From an uncultured Bacteroidales bacterium (GTDB lineage: Bacteria > Bacteroidota > Bacteroidia > Bacteroidales > UBA932): a DNA stretch of 13,024 nt. Location of the stretch: NCBI GenBank assembly GCA_946545765.1, contig CAMNNS010000031.1:1-13024 (forward strand), read 5' to 3'. Positions 1-6,970 of the stretch are shown piece by piece. A program made the translations under genes and the position numbers. The notes under the pieces are model-generated. The model was not told the origin of the DNA, ran no database searches, and worked only from the letters and a program-made list of their open reading frames with translations. Within the stretch, counting starts at the first letter, position 1. Each line of letters begins with the position of its first letter.

Positions 1-1787
1 TTCTCTTTACACTCTTCTAAAACTTTCTCTCTATTATTCTCATTTATTTTAGACATATAATCTTGTATAATAGTTGCCCCTACATTACTTGTCATAATTA
101 AGATAGTGTTTTTGAAATTTACGGTTCTTCCTTTACCATCGGTAAGCCTCCCGTCATCAAGTACTTGTAATAGTAAGTTGAATACATCGGGATGAGCTTT
201 CTCTATCTCGTCAAACAGAACAACAGAATAAGGTTTTCTCCTAACAGCCTCTGTTAGTTGCCCCCCTTCATCATATCCAACATACCCCGGAGGAGCTCCA
301 ATCAATCTTGTAACCGAAAATCTCTCTTGGTACTCACTCATATCTATTCTTGTTATCATATTCTCATCGTTGAATAAAAATTCTGCGAGGGCTTTAGCAA
401 GTTCTGTTTTCCCAACTCCTGTAGTCCCTAAAAACAGAAATGAACCAATAGGTCTCTTTTCATTACCGAGCCCTGCTCTTGACCTTCTAACTGCGTCAGA
501 AACAGCATTTATTGCCTCATCTTGTCCTATTACCCTTTTGTGCAACTCTTCTTCTAAATGGAGTAGTTTTTCTCTCTCACTCTGTAACATTCTATTTACA
601 GGAATACCTGTCCATCTTGCCACTACCTGAGCAATATCTTCTGGCCCTACCGATTCATCTATTAGAGGGTTGGGTATTGCATTTATTTTCTCTTTTATCT
701 TCTCTATCTCTTTCTCTAATCCACCAATCTTTCCATATCTTATCTCTGCAACTTTTGCATAATCACCTCCCCTTTCTGCTGTTTGGGCTTCAAATTTTAG
801 TTTGTCTATTTTAGCCCTTTTCTCTTGCATTGAATCAAATAAAGATTTCTCTTCTTTCCACTGTTTTGCTAATTCTTCTTGCTTGTCTTTTAATTCTTTA
901 AGCTGTTTTTCTATTTGAGAAAGTTTTGGCGATTCCCCCTCCATTCTAATTGCTTGTCTCTCTATCTCTAATTGTTTGATTTTTCTATTTAGCTCATCGA
1001 TAGATTCTGGAACGGAATTCATCTCCAGTCTCAATTTTGCTGCTGCCTCATCCATTAGATCTATCGCTTTATCGGGGAGATACCTATTAGTTATGTATCT
1101 GTGTGATAGTTCAACGGCGGCAATTATTGCATCATCTTCTATTTTTACCTTGTGATGATTTTCATATTTTGGTTTTAAACCTCTTAATATAGAAATACTC
1201 TCTGCGGGCGATGGTTCGTCTGTCATAACCATTTGAAACCTTCTTTCCAATGCTTTATCTTTTTCAAAATATTTTTGATACTCATCTAATGTTGTGGAAC
1301 CTATACATCTTAGTTCTCCTCTTGACAAAGCTGGTTTCAAGATGTTTGCAGCATCCATAGCTCCGCTTGTTTGACCTGCTCCCACAAGGATGTGAATTTC
1401 ATCTATATAGAGAATATATTCGCCATTACTATCGATCACCTCTTTAACTATCCCTTTCAACCTCTCTTCAAACTCACCTTGATATTTTGCCCCAGCAATT
1501 AAAGCTCCCATGTCGAGAGAATAGATAATTTTATCCTTTAAATTTTCTGCAACATCCCCATTGACAATTCTTTGTGCTAATCCCTCTGCAATAGCAGTTT
1601 TTCCTACCCCCGGTTCACCAACTAAGATAGGATTGTTTTTGGTCCTTCGACTAAGTATTTGCAATATTCTCCTAATTTCTTCATCTCTCCCGATAACTGG
1701 GTCAACCTTACCACTTTTTGCCCTTTCATTAAGGTTGATTGCATACCTTTGAAGCATCTTTTCTTGTTGTGTGTTATTTGTATTCAT
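1..1787 (-). CDS. clpB: ClpB-type protein disaggregase lacking the N-terminal domain (3' end outside window)
   Basis: ATP-driven Hsp100 chaperone that, by family knowledge, works with DnaK to pull proteins out of aggregates in the cytoplasm. 595 codons are visible; the rest of D2 lies beyond the left edge. D1 has Walker A GEPGVGKT at residues 57-64, Walker B ILYIDE at about 125-130 and the ALERRF arginine region near 180. A coiled-coil M domain spans about 265-395 and marks ClpB rather than ClpA or ClpC. D2 has GTTGVGKT at 454-461, VVLFDE at 522-527 and the pore-loop GYVG near 501. D1 begins within about 12 residues of the start, so the usual ~145-residue Clp_N domain is missing. The start is firm: AGGAGG lies 7 nt upstream and an in-frame TGA lies 33 nt upstream (1818-1820). 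A small inverted repeat, TGGTTTtttAAACCA (1803-1817), sits just before the ribosome binding site. The gene is divergent from queE. Confidence 0.95.
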   Translation of the reverse strand, partial: MNTNNTQQEKMLQRYAINLNERAKSGKVDPVIGRDEEIRRILQILSRRTKNNPILVGEPGVGKTAIAEGLAQRIVNGDVAENLKDKIIYSLDMGALIAGAKYQGEFEERLKGIVKEVIDSNGEYILYIDEIHILVGAGQTSGAMDAANILKPALSRGELRCIGSTTLDEYQKYFEKDKALERRFQMVMTDEPSPAESISILRGLKPKYENHHKVKIEDDAIIAAVELSHRYITNRYLPDKAIDLMDEAAAKLRLEMNSVPESIDELNRKIKQLEIERQAIRMEGESPKLSQIEKQLKELKDKQEELAKQWKEEKSLFDSMQEKRAKIDKLKFEAQTAERGGDYAKVAEIRYGKIGGLEKEIEKIKEKINAIPNPLIDESVGPEDIAQVVARWTGIPVNRMLQSEREKLLHLEEELHKRVIGQDEAINAVSDAVRRSRAGLGNEKRPIGSFLFLGTTGVGKTELAKALAEFLFNDENMITRIDMSEYQERFSVTRLIGAPPGYVGYDEGGQLTEAVRRKPYSVVLFDEIEKAHPDVFNLLLQVLDDGRLTDGKGRTVNFKNTILIMTSNVGATIIQDYMSKINENNREKVLEECKE

Positions 1788-1794
1788 ATTTAAT

Positions 1795-1800
1795 CCTCCT
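1795..1800 (-). promoter_or_regulatory. Strong Shine-Dalgarno site of clpB
   Basis: The minus strand reads AGGAGG, 7 nt before the ATG at 1787. This is unusually strong for a Bacteroidetes gene. It fixes the start of the N-domain-less ClpB. Confidence 0.75.
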
Positions 1801-1890
1801 TTTGGTTTTTTAAACCATCATTCAATATATCAACTTATTTGCCGAACCTTTATTTCTCCCTTTTTTTCAGTATTTTATGACATTTTGACC

Positions 1891-1906
1891 ATCTTTTTTA
1901 AAAGAT
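1891..1906. repeat. 7-bp inverted repeat in the clpB-queE divergent region
   Basis: ATCTTTT and AAAAGAT flank a 2-nt centre. The repeat lies about 105 nt upstream of clpB and could be an operator or a small hairpin, but the region is very AT-rich and chance is a fair explanation. The 211-nt region between the two genes holds no other gene that I can see, and I found no perfect TAnnTTTG core for clpB. Confidence 0.25.
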
Positions 1907-1993
1907 TTACTTCTATCCCGATGCGAGTATGTTATTTTGTCATCTTTCTAAAAAAATAAATAGGGTTTTCTATTAGCTAACACTCTTTTTTAT

Positions 1994-2001
1994 TATATTT
2001 G
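1994..2001 (+). promoter_or_regulatory. Bacteroidetes-type -7 promoter element for the queE operon
   Basis: TATATTTG matches the TAnnTTTG core exactly. No clear TTTG is seen 19-21 nt further upstream. The element overlaps the first possible TTG start codon of queE (1999), so translation probably starts downstream of it. Confidence 0.55.
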
Positions 2002-2661
2002 GTCTCAAATAGTCTTATTTTGGCGGATCGTGATAACATAAAAGAGAAATTAAAAGGGGGGCTTTTATTACCTTTGGTGGAGAGTTTTTATACTATTCAA
2101 GGTGAGGGTAAGAATATGGGTAAACCTGCTTTTTTTATCCGTTTAGGGGGATGTGATGTTGGTTGTAGCTGGTGTGATTCTAAAGAGAGTTGGAATGCTA
2201 ATCTGTTTCCACCTGTAGCAGTAGAGGATATTATACAAGAGGCGATTAAGTATAAAGCTAAATCTATAGTCTTGACAGGGGGAGAACCTTTGAATTATCC
2301 TTTAGATATTTTCTGTAACCTTCTTAAAAAGAACAATTTTGAGATTTTTTTAGAGACTAGTGGTAGTCATGAATTTTCGGGACATTTTGATTGGATTTGT
2401 CTTTCACCTAAAAAAAATAAAAAACCTTTTAGCAATCTTATCTACAATTTAGCAGATGAACTAAAGGTTATAATAGAGAATGAAGATGATTTTTTGTGGG
2501 CAGAAGCAAATAGAGACAAGGTAAAGAGAGATTGTTATTTATTTTTACAACCCGAGTGGAGTAGAAGAGATATTATCTTACCCAAGATAATAGACTATAT
2601 TAAGGAGAATCCCGTATGGTCTCTCTCGCTACAAGCCCATAAGTATATAAATATACCGTAA
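1999..2661 (+). CDS. queE: 7-carboxy-7-deazaguanine synthase (radical SAM)
   Basis: Radical SAM enzyme that converts 6-carboxy-5,6,7,8-tetrahydropterin to 7-carboxy-7-deazaguanine on the way to queuosine in tRNA. The FYTIQGEG motif is followed by the cluster ligands in GGCDVGCSWCD, a CX3CX2C arrangement (residues 52, 56, 59 counted from the first TTG), and a GGEP motif at 94-97. The length of about 213-220 residues suits the family. The start is uncertain: there is no ATG between the in-frame stop at 1978-1980 and the catalytic core. TTG at 1999 overlaps the promoter core, so TTG at 2020 is the better guess. Only 27 nt separate the stop from the following peptidase gene, so it is probably the first gene of a four-gene operon. 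No other queuosine genes are in the window. Confidence 0.9.
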   Translation: MVSNSLILADRDNIKEKLKGGLLLPLVESFYTIQGEGKNMGKPAFFIRLGGCDVGCSWCDSKESWNANLFPPVAVEDIIQEAIKYKAKSIVLTGGEPLNYPLDIFCNLLKKNNFEIFLETSGSHEFSGHFDWICLSPKKNKKPFSNLIYNLADELKVIIENEDDFLWAEANRDKVKRDCYLFLQPEWSRRDIILPKIIDYIKENPVWSLSLQAHKYINIP

Positions 2662-2688
2662 ATTACTTATTTATCAATATTATAAATT

Positions 2689-3894
2689 ATGAAAAGGACT
2701 AAATTATTTATTTTAACACTTGCTGTTATAGCTTTTTGCTCCTCAAGTTTATTCTCTCAAACTAAAAATGATGAGGGTTATATATTTACAACAATTAAAT
2801 CTAATCCAATTACTTCAATCAAAAATCAAGGGAGTAGTGGAACTTGCTGGTGTTTCTCAACTACATCTTTCTTAGAGAGTGAAGCAATTAAAAAAGGGAC
2901 TGCAGACACTACTTTAAATCTTTCTGTAATGTACAGCGTTTATTGGAGTTATATGGATAAATTTATTAAATATGTAAGATTAGACGGCCATTTGAATTTA
3001 GCAGAAGGAGGTGCTTTTGAAGATGTTACACACACTTTCAGAGATTATGGCGTAGTATTGGAAAGTGAAATGCCAACTCTTAGAAATGGTGAGAAAAGGG
3101 TGAATTTTAAAGAAATGACTGCTGTTTCTCAAGGTTTTGCTAAAGCTTTTATAAATGTTGCTAAAGGTCAGATCTCTCCAAGATATGCTACAGCATACGA
3201 TGAAATTTTAAAAACTTATTTAGGAGAATTACCAACTACAACAACATACAGAGGTGTAACTTATTCTCCAAAAGATTTAGTAACCAAAGGTTTAAAACTT
3301 GATATGGATGATTATGTTTCTATTACTTCATTCACTCACCATCCATTCTATTCGAGATTTGCTATTGAGGTTCCCGACAATTGGAGATGGGATTTAAGTT
3401 ATAATGTTCCTCTAAATGAGTTGATGCAAATAATAGATAATGCTATAGAAAATGGTTATACTGTTGCTTGGGGTGCAGATGTTAGTGAGACAGGTTTTAC
3501 TCGCGATGGTATTGCTGTTGTTCCAGATGTTGAGGCTAATGAAAAAATTATGGGTTCAGACCAAGAGCGTTGGCTTGGTAAAGATCCTAATGCAAGAAGA
3601 AATGAGATCTATAATCTTAAAAAACCAGGTAAAGAGTTAGTTATTACTCAAGAAATGCGTCAGCTTGGTTATGATAATAAAACTACAACAGATGACCATG
3701 GAATGCATATGTTTGGTATTGCAAAAGACCAAAATGGAACAAAATACTATATGATTAAAAACTCTTGGGGAAAGACAGGAAAATATGATGGTATTTGGTA
3801 TATCTCTAAGTCTTTTGTAGAGTACAAGACTATGAATATTTTGGTAAATAAGAATGCGATTCCTACCGCTATTCGTAAAAAACTTGGTATCTAA
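2689..3894 (+). CDS. Exported papain-like cysteine peptidase, C1B (bleomycin hydrolase / aminopeptidase C-like), copy 1
   Basis: 401 residues. A signal peptide of about 23 residues (cut near LFSQ) indicates export, unlike cytoplasmic PepC or bleomycin hydrolase. The catalytic set is readable: Gln47 and Cys53 in the segment KNQGSSGTCWCFS, His337 in DDHGM, and Asn358 in KNSWG. The spacing and the long insert between Cys and His fit the C1B subfamily, which contains aminopeptidases and peptide-trimming enzymes. The substrate cannot be told from sequence. An extra Cys55 sits two residues after the nucleophile and is absent from copy 2. No TAnnTTTG core lies in the 27-nt gap upstream, so it is probably co-transcribed with queE. 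Confidence 0.9.
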   Translation: MKRTKLFILTLAVIAFCSSSLFSQTKNDEGYIFTTIKSNPITSIKNQGSSGTCWCFSTTSFLESEAIKKGTADTTLNLSVMYSVYWSYMDKFIKYVRLDGHLNLAEGGAFEDVTHTFRDYGVVLESEMPTLRNGEKRVNFKEMTAVSQGFAKAFINVAKGQISPRYATAYDEILKTYLGELPTTTTYRGVTYSPKDLVTKGLKLDMDDYVSITSFTHHPFYSRFAIEVPDNWRWDLSYNVPLNELMQIIDNAIENGYTVAWGADVSETGFTRDGIAVVPDVEANEKIMGSDQERWLGKDPNARRNEIYNLKKPGKELVITQEMRQLGYDNKTTTDDHGMHMFGIAKDQNGTKYYMIKNSWGKTGKYDGIWYISKSFVEYKTMNILVNKNAIPTAIRKKLGI

Positions 3895-3910
3895 TTTATA
3901 AATAAATATT

Positions 3911-5047
3911 ATGCAACGATTACTTTTAGTAGTAGCTTTATTATTTACTTATACCTTAGGATTTTCTCAGTATAAATATGAATTTACAATAGTAAAAGAA
4001 AATCCTGCAACCTCCGTTAAGAATCAAGCAAAAACAGGGACATGTTGGTCTTTTGCTACAACTTCTTTTATAGAGAGTGAGGCAATAAGAAAAGGGAAAG
4101 CAGATACTACATTAAATCTTTCAGAAATGTATATCGTTAGAGATGTATATTTAGAGAGGTTAAAAGATAATTACTATAGGAGAAACAGAGGGAATAAAGG
4201 TCCTGGTTGTGTCTCTCATGTTTATATGAAATCTATCGGCAGAGTGGGTTTGATGTTAGAAAAAGATTATGATGGAATCAATTATGACTCTCCTACTCAC
4301 GACCATTCTGCTTTGCAAAAAGAATTGAACAAAGTAAGTGAAGAGGCAGTAAAAGAGAAAAAAGGTGTTCCTTACACTCAATTCTACGAGGTGTTAGATA
4401 GATATTTAGGCCCATTAAATATATCTACTTTTGAATATAGAGGAAAGACATATTCATCATTAGATTTTATGAAGGCATTAGATATTCAACCTAATGATTA
4501 TGTAGAGATTACAAGTTTCTCTCACCATCCATTTTATAGTAAGGTTTATTTAGAAATTCCAGACAATTATGATAATGAGCAATATTATAATGTTCCTATA
4601 GATGACCTTATCGAGATAATGGATAATGCTATAAAGAAAGGATATACAATAGCATGGGATGCCGATGTTAGCGAAAGTTATTTTGCTCATGCCAATAAAA
4701 TAGCTCTATTTACCCCTGGGGAAAATATTAAAGCTGTAAAAGATGGTAACTTCCCTCAAAGATATAAAGAGGAGAGTGTAGATCAAGAGAAGAGGCAGCA
4801 AATGTTTGATAACTTTACAACTACAGATGATCATTTGATGCACATTACAGGTATAGCAAAAGATCAAAACGGAGTTAAATATTACAAAGTTAAGAACTCT
4901 TGGGGCATCTCTAATGGTGATGGTTATCTTTATGTATCAGAGAATTACATGAGAGCTAAAACTATAGCGATTTTAGTTCATAAAAATTCGATACCTCGTC
5001 TAATTAGAAAACAATTAAATATAGACTCTGTATTTAAATTAGAATAA
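3911..5047 (+). CDS. Exported papain-like cysteine peptidase, C1B (bleomycin hydrolase / aminopeptidase C-like), copy 2
   Basis: 378 residues, a tandem paralogue of the preceding gene, 16 nt downstream. A short signal peptide of about 19 residues ends near GFSQ. Catalytic residues are Gln39 and Cys45 (KTGTCWSFA), His308 (DDHLM) and Asn329 (KNSWG), so the copy looks active. The two proteins align along almost their whole length: both share ESEAI.KGKADTTLNLS-like and FSHHPFYS-like stretches and a basic C-terminal IRK tail. They differ most in the middle, where this one has a basic YRRNRGNKG segment. That pattern suggests duplication followed by change in substrate preference. Its stop codon overlaps the pssA start in TAATG, which points to coupled translation. 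Confidence 0.9.
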   Translation: MQRLLLVVALLFTYTLGFSQYKYEFTIVKENPATSVKNQAKTGTCWSFATTSFIESEAIRKGKADTTLNLSEMYIVRDVYLERLKDNYYRRNRGNKGPGCVSHVYMKSIGRVGLMLEKDYDGINYDSPTHDHSALQKELNKVSEEAVKEKKGVPYTQFYEVLDRYLGPLNISTFEYRGKTYSSLDFMKALDIQPNDYVEITSFSHHPFYSKVYLEIPDNYDNEQYYNVPIDDLIEIMDNAIKKGYTIAWDADVSESYFAHANKIALFTPGENIKAVKDGNFPQRYKEESVDQEKRQQMFDNFTTTDDHLMHITGIAKDQNGVKYYKVKNSWGISNGDGYLYVSENYMRAKTIAILVHKNSIPRLIRKQLNIDSVFKLE

Positions 5048-5814
5048 TGAGCATTAAAAAAGGGATACCAAACGCTATTACTTGCTGCAATCTGCTTTGT
5101 GGCTGTTTGGCAGTGCTCTATTCGTTTGAATTTAAATTTAATACCGCTTTCCTCTTTATTATAGGGGGGGCGGTATTTGATTTTTTAGATGGATTATCGG
5201 CAAGGGTACTAAAAGCATATTCGGCTATTGGAAAAGAATTGGATTCTCTTGCAGATATTATAACCTTTGGAGTAGCACCGGCTTTCTTAGCTTATAATTT
5301 CTTTCTTTATATTTCTAATTTTGAGTCTGTTATATTTTGTAAACCTTTTCGTTTTATACCATTCATTTTGGTTGTATTTTCTGCTTTAAGGTTGGCAAAA
5401 TTTAATATAGATAATAACCAATCAGAAAATTTTATAGGTTTGGCTACACCTGCCTGTTCTTTACTAATATCTTCTTTAGTTGTTGGTTTTAATTACATTA
5501 TAGATATAGATTTAACTTATATTCTATATCTTAAATGGCTAATGTTAGCCCTTATACTATTGCTCTCGTTCTTGTTAGTGAGCAATATTCCAATGTTCTC
5601 TCTTAAATTGAAATCAACTTCATTTAAAGAGAATAAGGTTAGATATATATTTTGTGGAATAGTATTATTAGAGATTATGTTGTGCTTGATTATTAAGTTG
5701 CACTACTCTCATTTAATAAGCATTATACTTCTGAGTTACATATTGTACAACATGATATTGTACATTGTGAATTTGTGTCCCGCCAGGGGATCGAACCCTG
5801 GACCCCAACATTAA
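5047..5814 (+). CDS. pssA: CDP-diacylglycerol-serine O-phosphatidyltransferase
   Basis: Inner-membrane enzyme that makes phosphatidylserine, the precursor of phosphatidylethanolamine, from CDP-diacylglycerol and serine. The CDP-alcohol phosphatidyltransferase signature is complete: Asp45, Asp48-Gly49, Ala52-Arg53, Gly62, Asp66 and Asp70. It is followed by several hydrophobic membrane segments. The opening IPNAITCCNLLCG is typical of Bacteroidetes PssA. 255 codons are somewhat longer than the roughly 235-240 I would expect. The final 13 residues (about LCPARGSNPGPQH) are encoded by the antisense strand of the tRNA-Lys gene; this RGSNPGP sequence is the classic reading of an antisense T-arm. 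The ATG overlaps the upstream stop codon by one base. Confidence 0.9.
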   Translation: MSIKKGIPNAITCCNLLCGCLAVLYSFEFKFNTAFLFIIGGAVFDFLDGLSARVLKAYSAIGKELDSLADIITFGVAPAFLAYNFFLYISNFESVIFCKPFRFIPFILVVFSALRLAKFNIDNNQSENFIGLATPACSLLISSLVVGFNYIIDIDLTYILYLKWLMLALILLLSFLLVSNIPMFSLKLKSTSFKENKVRYIFCGIVLLEIMLCLIIKLHYSHLISIILLSYILYNMILYIVNLCPARGSNPGPQH

Positions 5815-5848
5815 GAGTGTCGTGCTCTACCAACTGAGCTAGCGAGAC
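5776..5848 (-). tRNA. tRNA-Lys (anticodon CTT)
   Basis: The minus strand folds into a full cloverleaf of 73 nt. The acceptor GTCTCGC pairs with GCGGGAC (one G-U pair) and the discriminator is A. The D stem is GCTC/GAGC. The anticodon stem is CGACA/TGTTG with loop CTCTTAA, and the T arm is CAGGG-TTCGATC-CCCTG. The anticodon CTT reads AAG. No CCA is encoded; the following bases read CAA. The 3' 39 nt are antisense to the end of pssA. Confidence 0.96.
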
Positions 5849-5869
5849 ATCCCTCTCGAAAAAGGTGAG

Positions 5870-5900
5870 CAAAATTAACTCTTTTTATCCTGATTGCAAA
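5870..5900 (-). promoter_or_regulatory. Promoter of tRNA-Lys
   Basis: On the minus strand a TTTG (5897-5900) is separated by 19 nt from TAATTTTG (5870-5877), which matches the Bacteroidetes consensus TTTG-N19-21-TAnnTTTG. The core ends about 21 nt before the mature tRNA 5' end, leaving a short leader for RNase P to remove. It is the best two-part promoter in the window. Confidence 0.65.
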
Positions 5901-5920
5901 ATTTATTTAAATAAAAATAT

Positions 5921-5976
5921 AAAAAAACTGAGAACCTATATGAAATCACATTCACGATAGGTTCTCTCTGTTTTTT
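5921..5976. terminator. Bidirectional hairpin terminator after pssA/tRNA-Lys
   Basis: A 10-bp stem GAGAACCTAT / ATAGGTTCTC (5930-5939 and 5957-5966) has a possible inner TGAA/TTCA pairing. It is preceded by A7 and followed by TCTG then T6. The symmetry allows termination in both directions. On the plus strand it would stop transcripts that run through pssA and across the tRNA. Confidence 0.75.
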
Positions 5977-6012
5977 ATGGTAACAAAAAACTTTTCTAAT
6001 TCTAATATTTCT

Positions 6013-6020
6013 TATCTTTG
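6013..6020 (+). promoter_or_regulatory. Bacteroidetes-type -7 element for the amidase operon
   Basis: TATCTTTG matches TAnnTTTG and lies 30 nt before the ATG at 6051. A T-rich TTTT (5992-5995) stands in the -33 area with 17-nt spacing. There is no clear Shine-Dalgarno sequence. Confidence 0.6.
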
Positions 6021-6050
6021 GCAAGGCAAATATAGTTAAAAATTGAATTT

Positions 6051-6950
6051 ATGCTAAAAAGATTTTTGTGCGTAATTATTTTTACGCAGTTAATGCTCAA
6101 TTACTCAGGGCTATTAGCTCAGAAAAAAAGAATTAATATTGAGTTTGGTGATAGTCTGAAATTCTATGCAGTAACGATGCGTAATGATACCTCTTTGGCT
6201 AATAAATTATTAGGAGAGTTTGTTAAAAATGGTAGCACCTCTTCTACTTCAGATATTATGATTATGGCTGCCAAGAGGTTGTTGAATTCTAAATATGTAG
6301 CTGGAACTTTAGAAGGGGAAAAAGAGCAACTTTCAATATTTTTATCAGAAACAGATTGTATATTGTTTGTTGAGACTTGTTTTAATTTGGCACTTTGTTC
6401 AAAACAGTTTAATGAAGAGGCGGATTTTGAGAAGTTTGCAAATTTAGTAAGATTATCAAGGTATAGAAATGGTGTGGTAGAACGCTATTCCGATAGAATA
6501 CATTATACTACAGAATGGATTAGGCAAGGAGAAAATAGGGGGGTATTAAAAGATATTACTAAAGAGTTAGGTGGAGAGATTTATAACCATCCAATCTATT
6601 ATATGACAAAAAATAGTAATAGATATTCTCAATTAAAAGATACGGCAGAAGTTAGAAGAATAGGTCAAATCGAGAAAACTCTTAATAAAACACCTTTCTA
6701 TTATATTCCACAGAGTAAAATCAAATCTATACAAAAGAAGATTAAAAATGGTGATATAATTTGCTTTATGTCAAATGTAAAAGGTTTGGATATTGCCCAT
6801 GTAGCAATAGCTTATGTAGAGGGGGCAAGAGTAGGATTTATCCATGCTTCAATTACAGAAAAAAAGGTTGTAGTTGATAAAAAAACTATATTTGAATATG
6901 TATTAGCAAACAAACATATATCAGGAATAAAGGTAGTTAGACCCAATTAA
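6051..6950 (+). CDS. DUF1460 family exported N-acetylmuramoyl-L-alanine amidase-like protein
   Basis: 299 residues with a signal peptide of about 23 residues ending near LLAQ. DUF1460 members have an NlpC/P60-like fold and are known as amidases that cut the bond between MurNAc and L-Ala in muropeptides. The landmarks are visible: the nucleophile Cys103 in TDCILFVET, a YRNGVVERYSDRIHY block near 155, and a catalytic His, most likely His250 in the stretch IAHVAIAY, with a second conserved-looking His265 in GFIHAS. The usual threonine after the nucleophile (DCTTF) is replaced by Ile-Leu. The next gene begins 20 nt downstream and encodes another amidase, so the two are probably co-transcribed and act on the same wall fragments. 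Confidence 0.87.
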   Translation: MLKRFLCVIIFTQLMLNYSGLLAQKKRINIEFGDSLKFYAVTMRNDTSLANKLLGEFVKNGSTSSTSDIMIMAAKRLLNSKYVAGTLEGEKEQLSIFLSETDCILFVETCFNLALCSKQFNEEADFEKFANLVRLSRYRNGVVERYSDRIHYTTEWIRQGENRGVLKDITKELGGEIYNHPIYYMTKNSNRYSQLKDTAEVRRIGQIEKTLNKTPFYYIPQSKIKSIQKKIKNGDIICFMSNVKGLDIAHVAIAYVEGARVGFIHASITEKKVVVDKKTIFEYVLANKHISGIKVVRPN

Positions 6951-6970
6951 TATATTTAAATTTTATCGCG

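Noticed and set aside
370..814. Two plus-strand open frames of 86 and 100 codons
   Set aside because: They lie antisense to the clearly coding clpB gene and have no family features.
1561..1959. Plus-strand frames over the clpB start and the clpB-queE gap
   Set aside because: One is antisense to the ClpB Walker region; the other reads AT-rich intergenic sequence into a Phe/Ile-rich peptide that crosses the clpB ribosome binding site.
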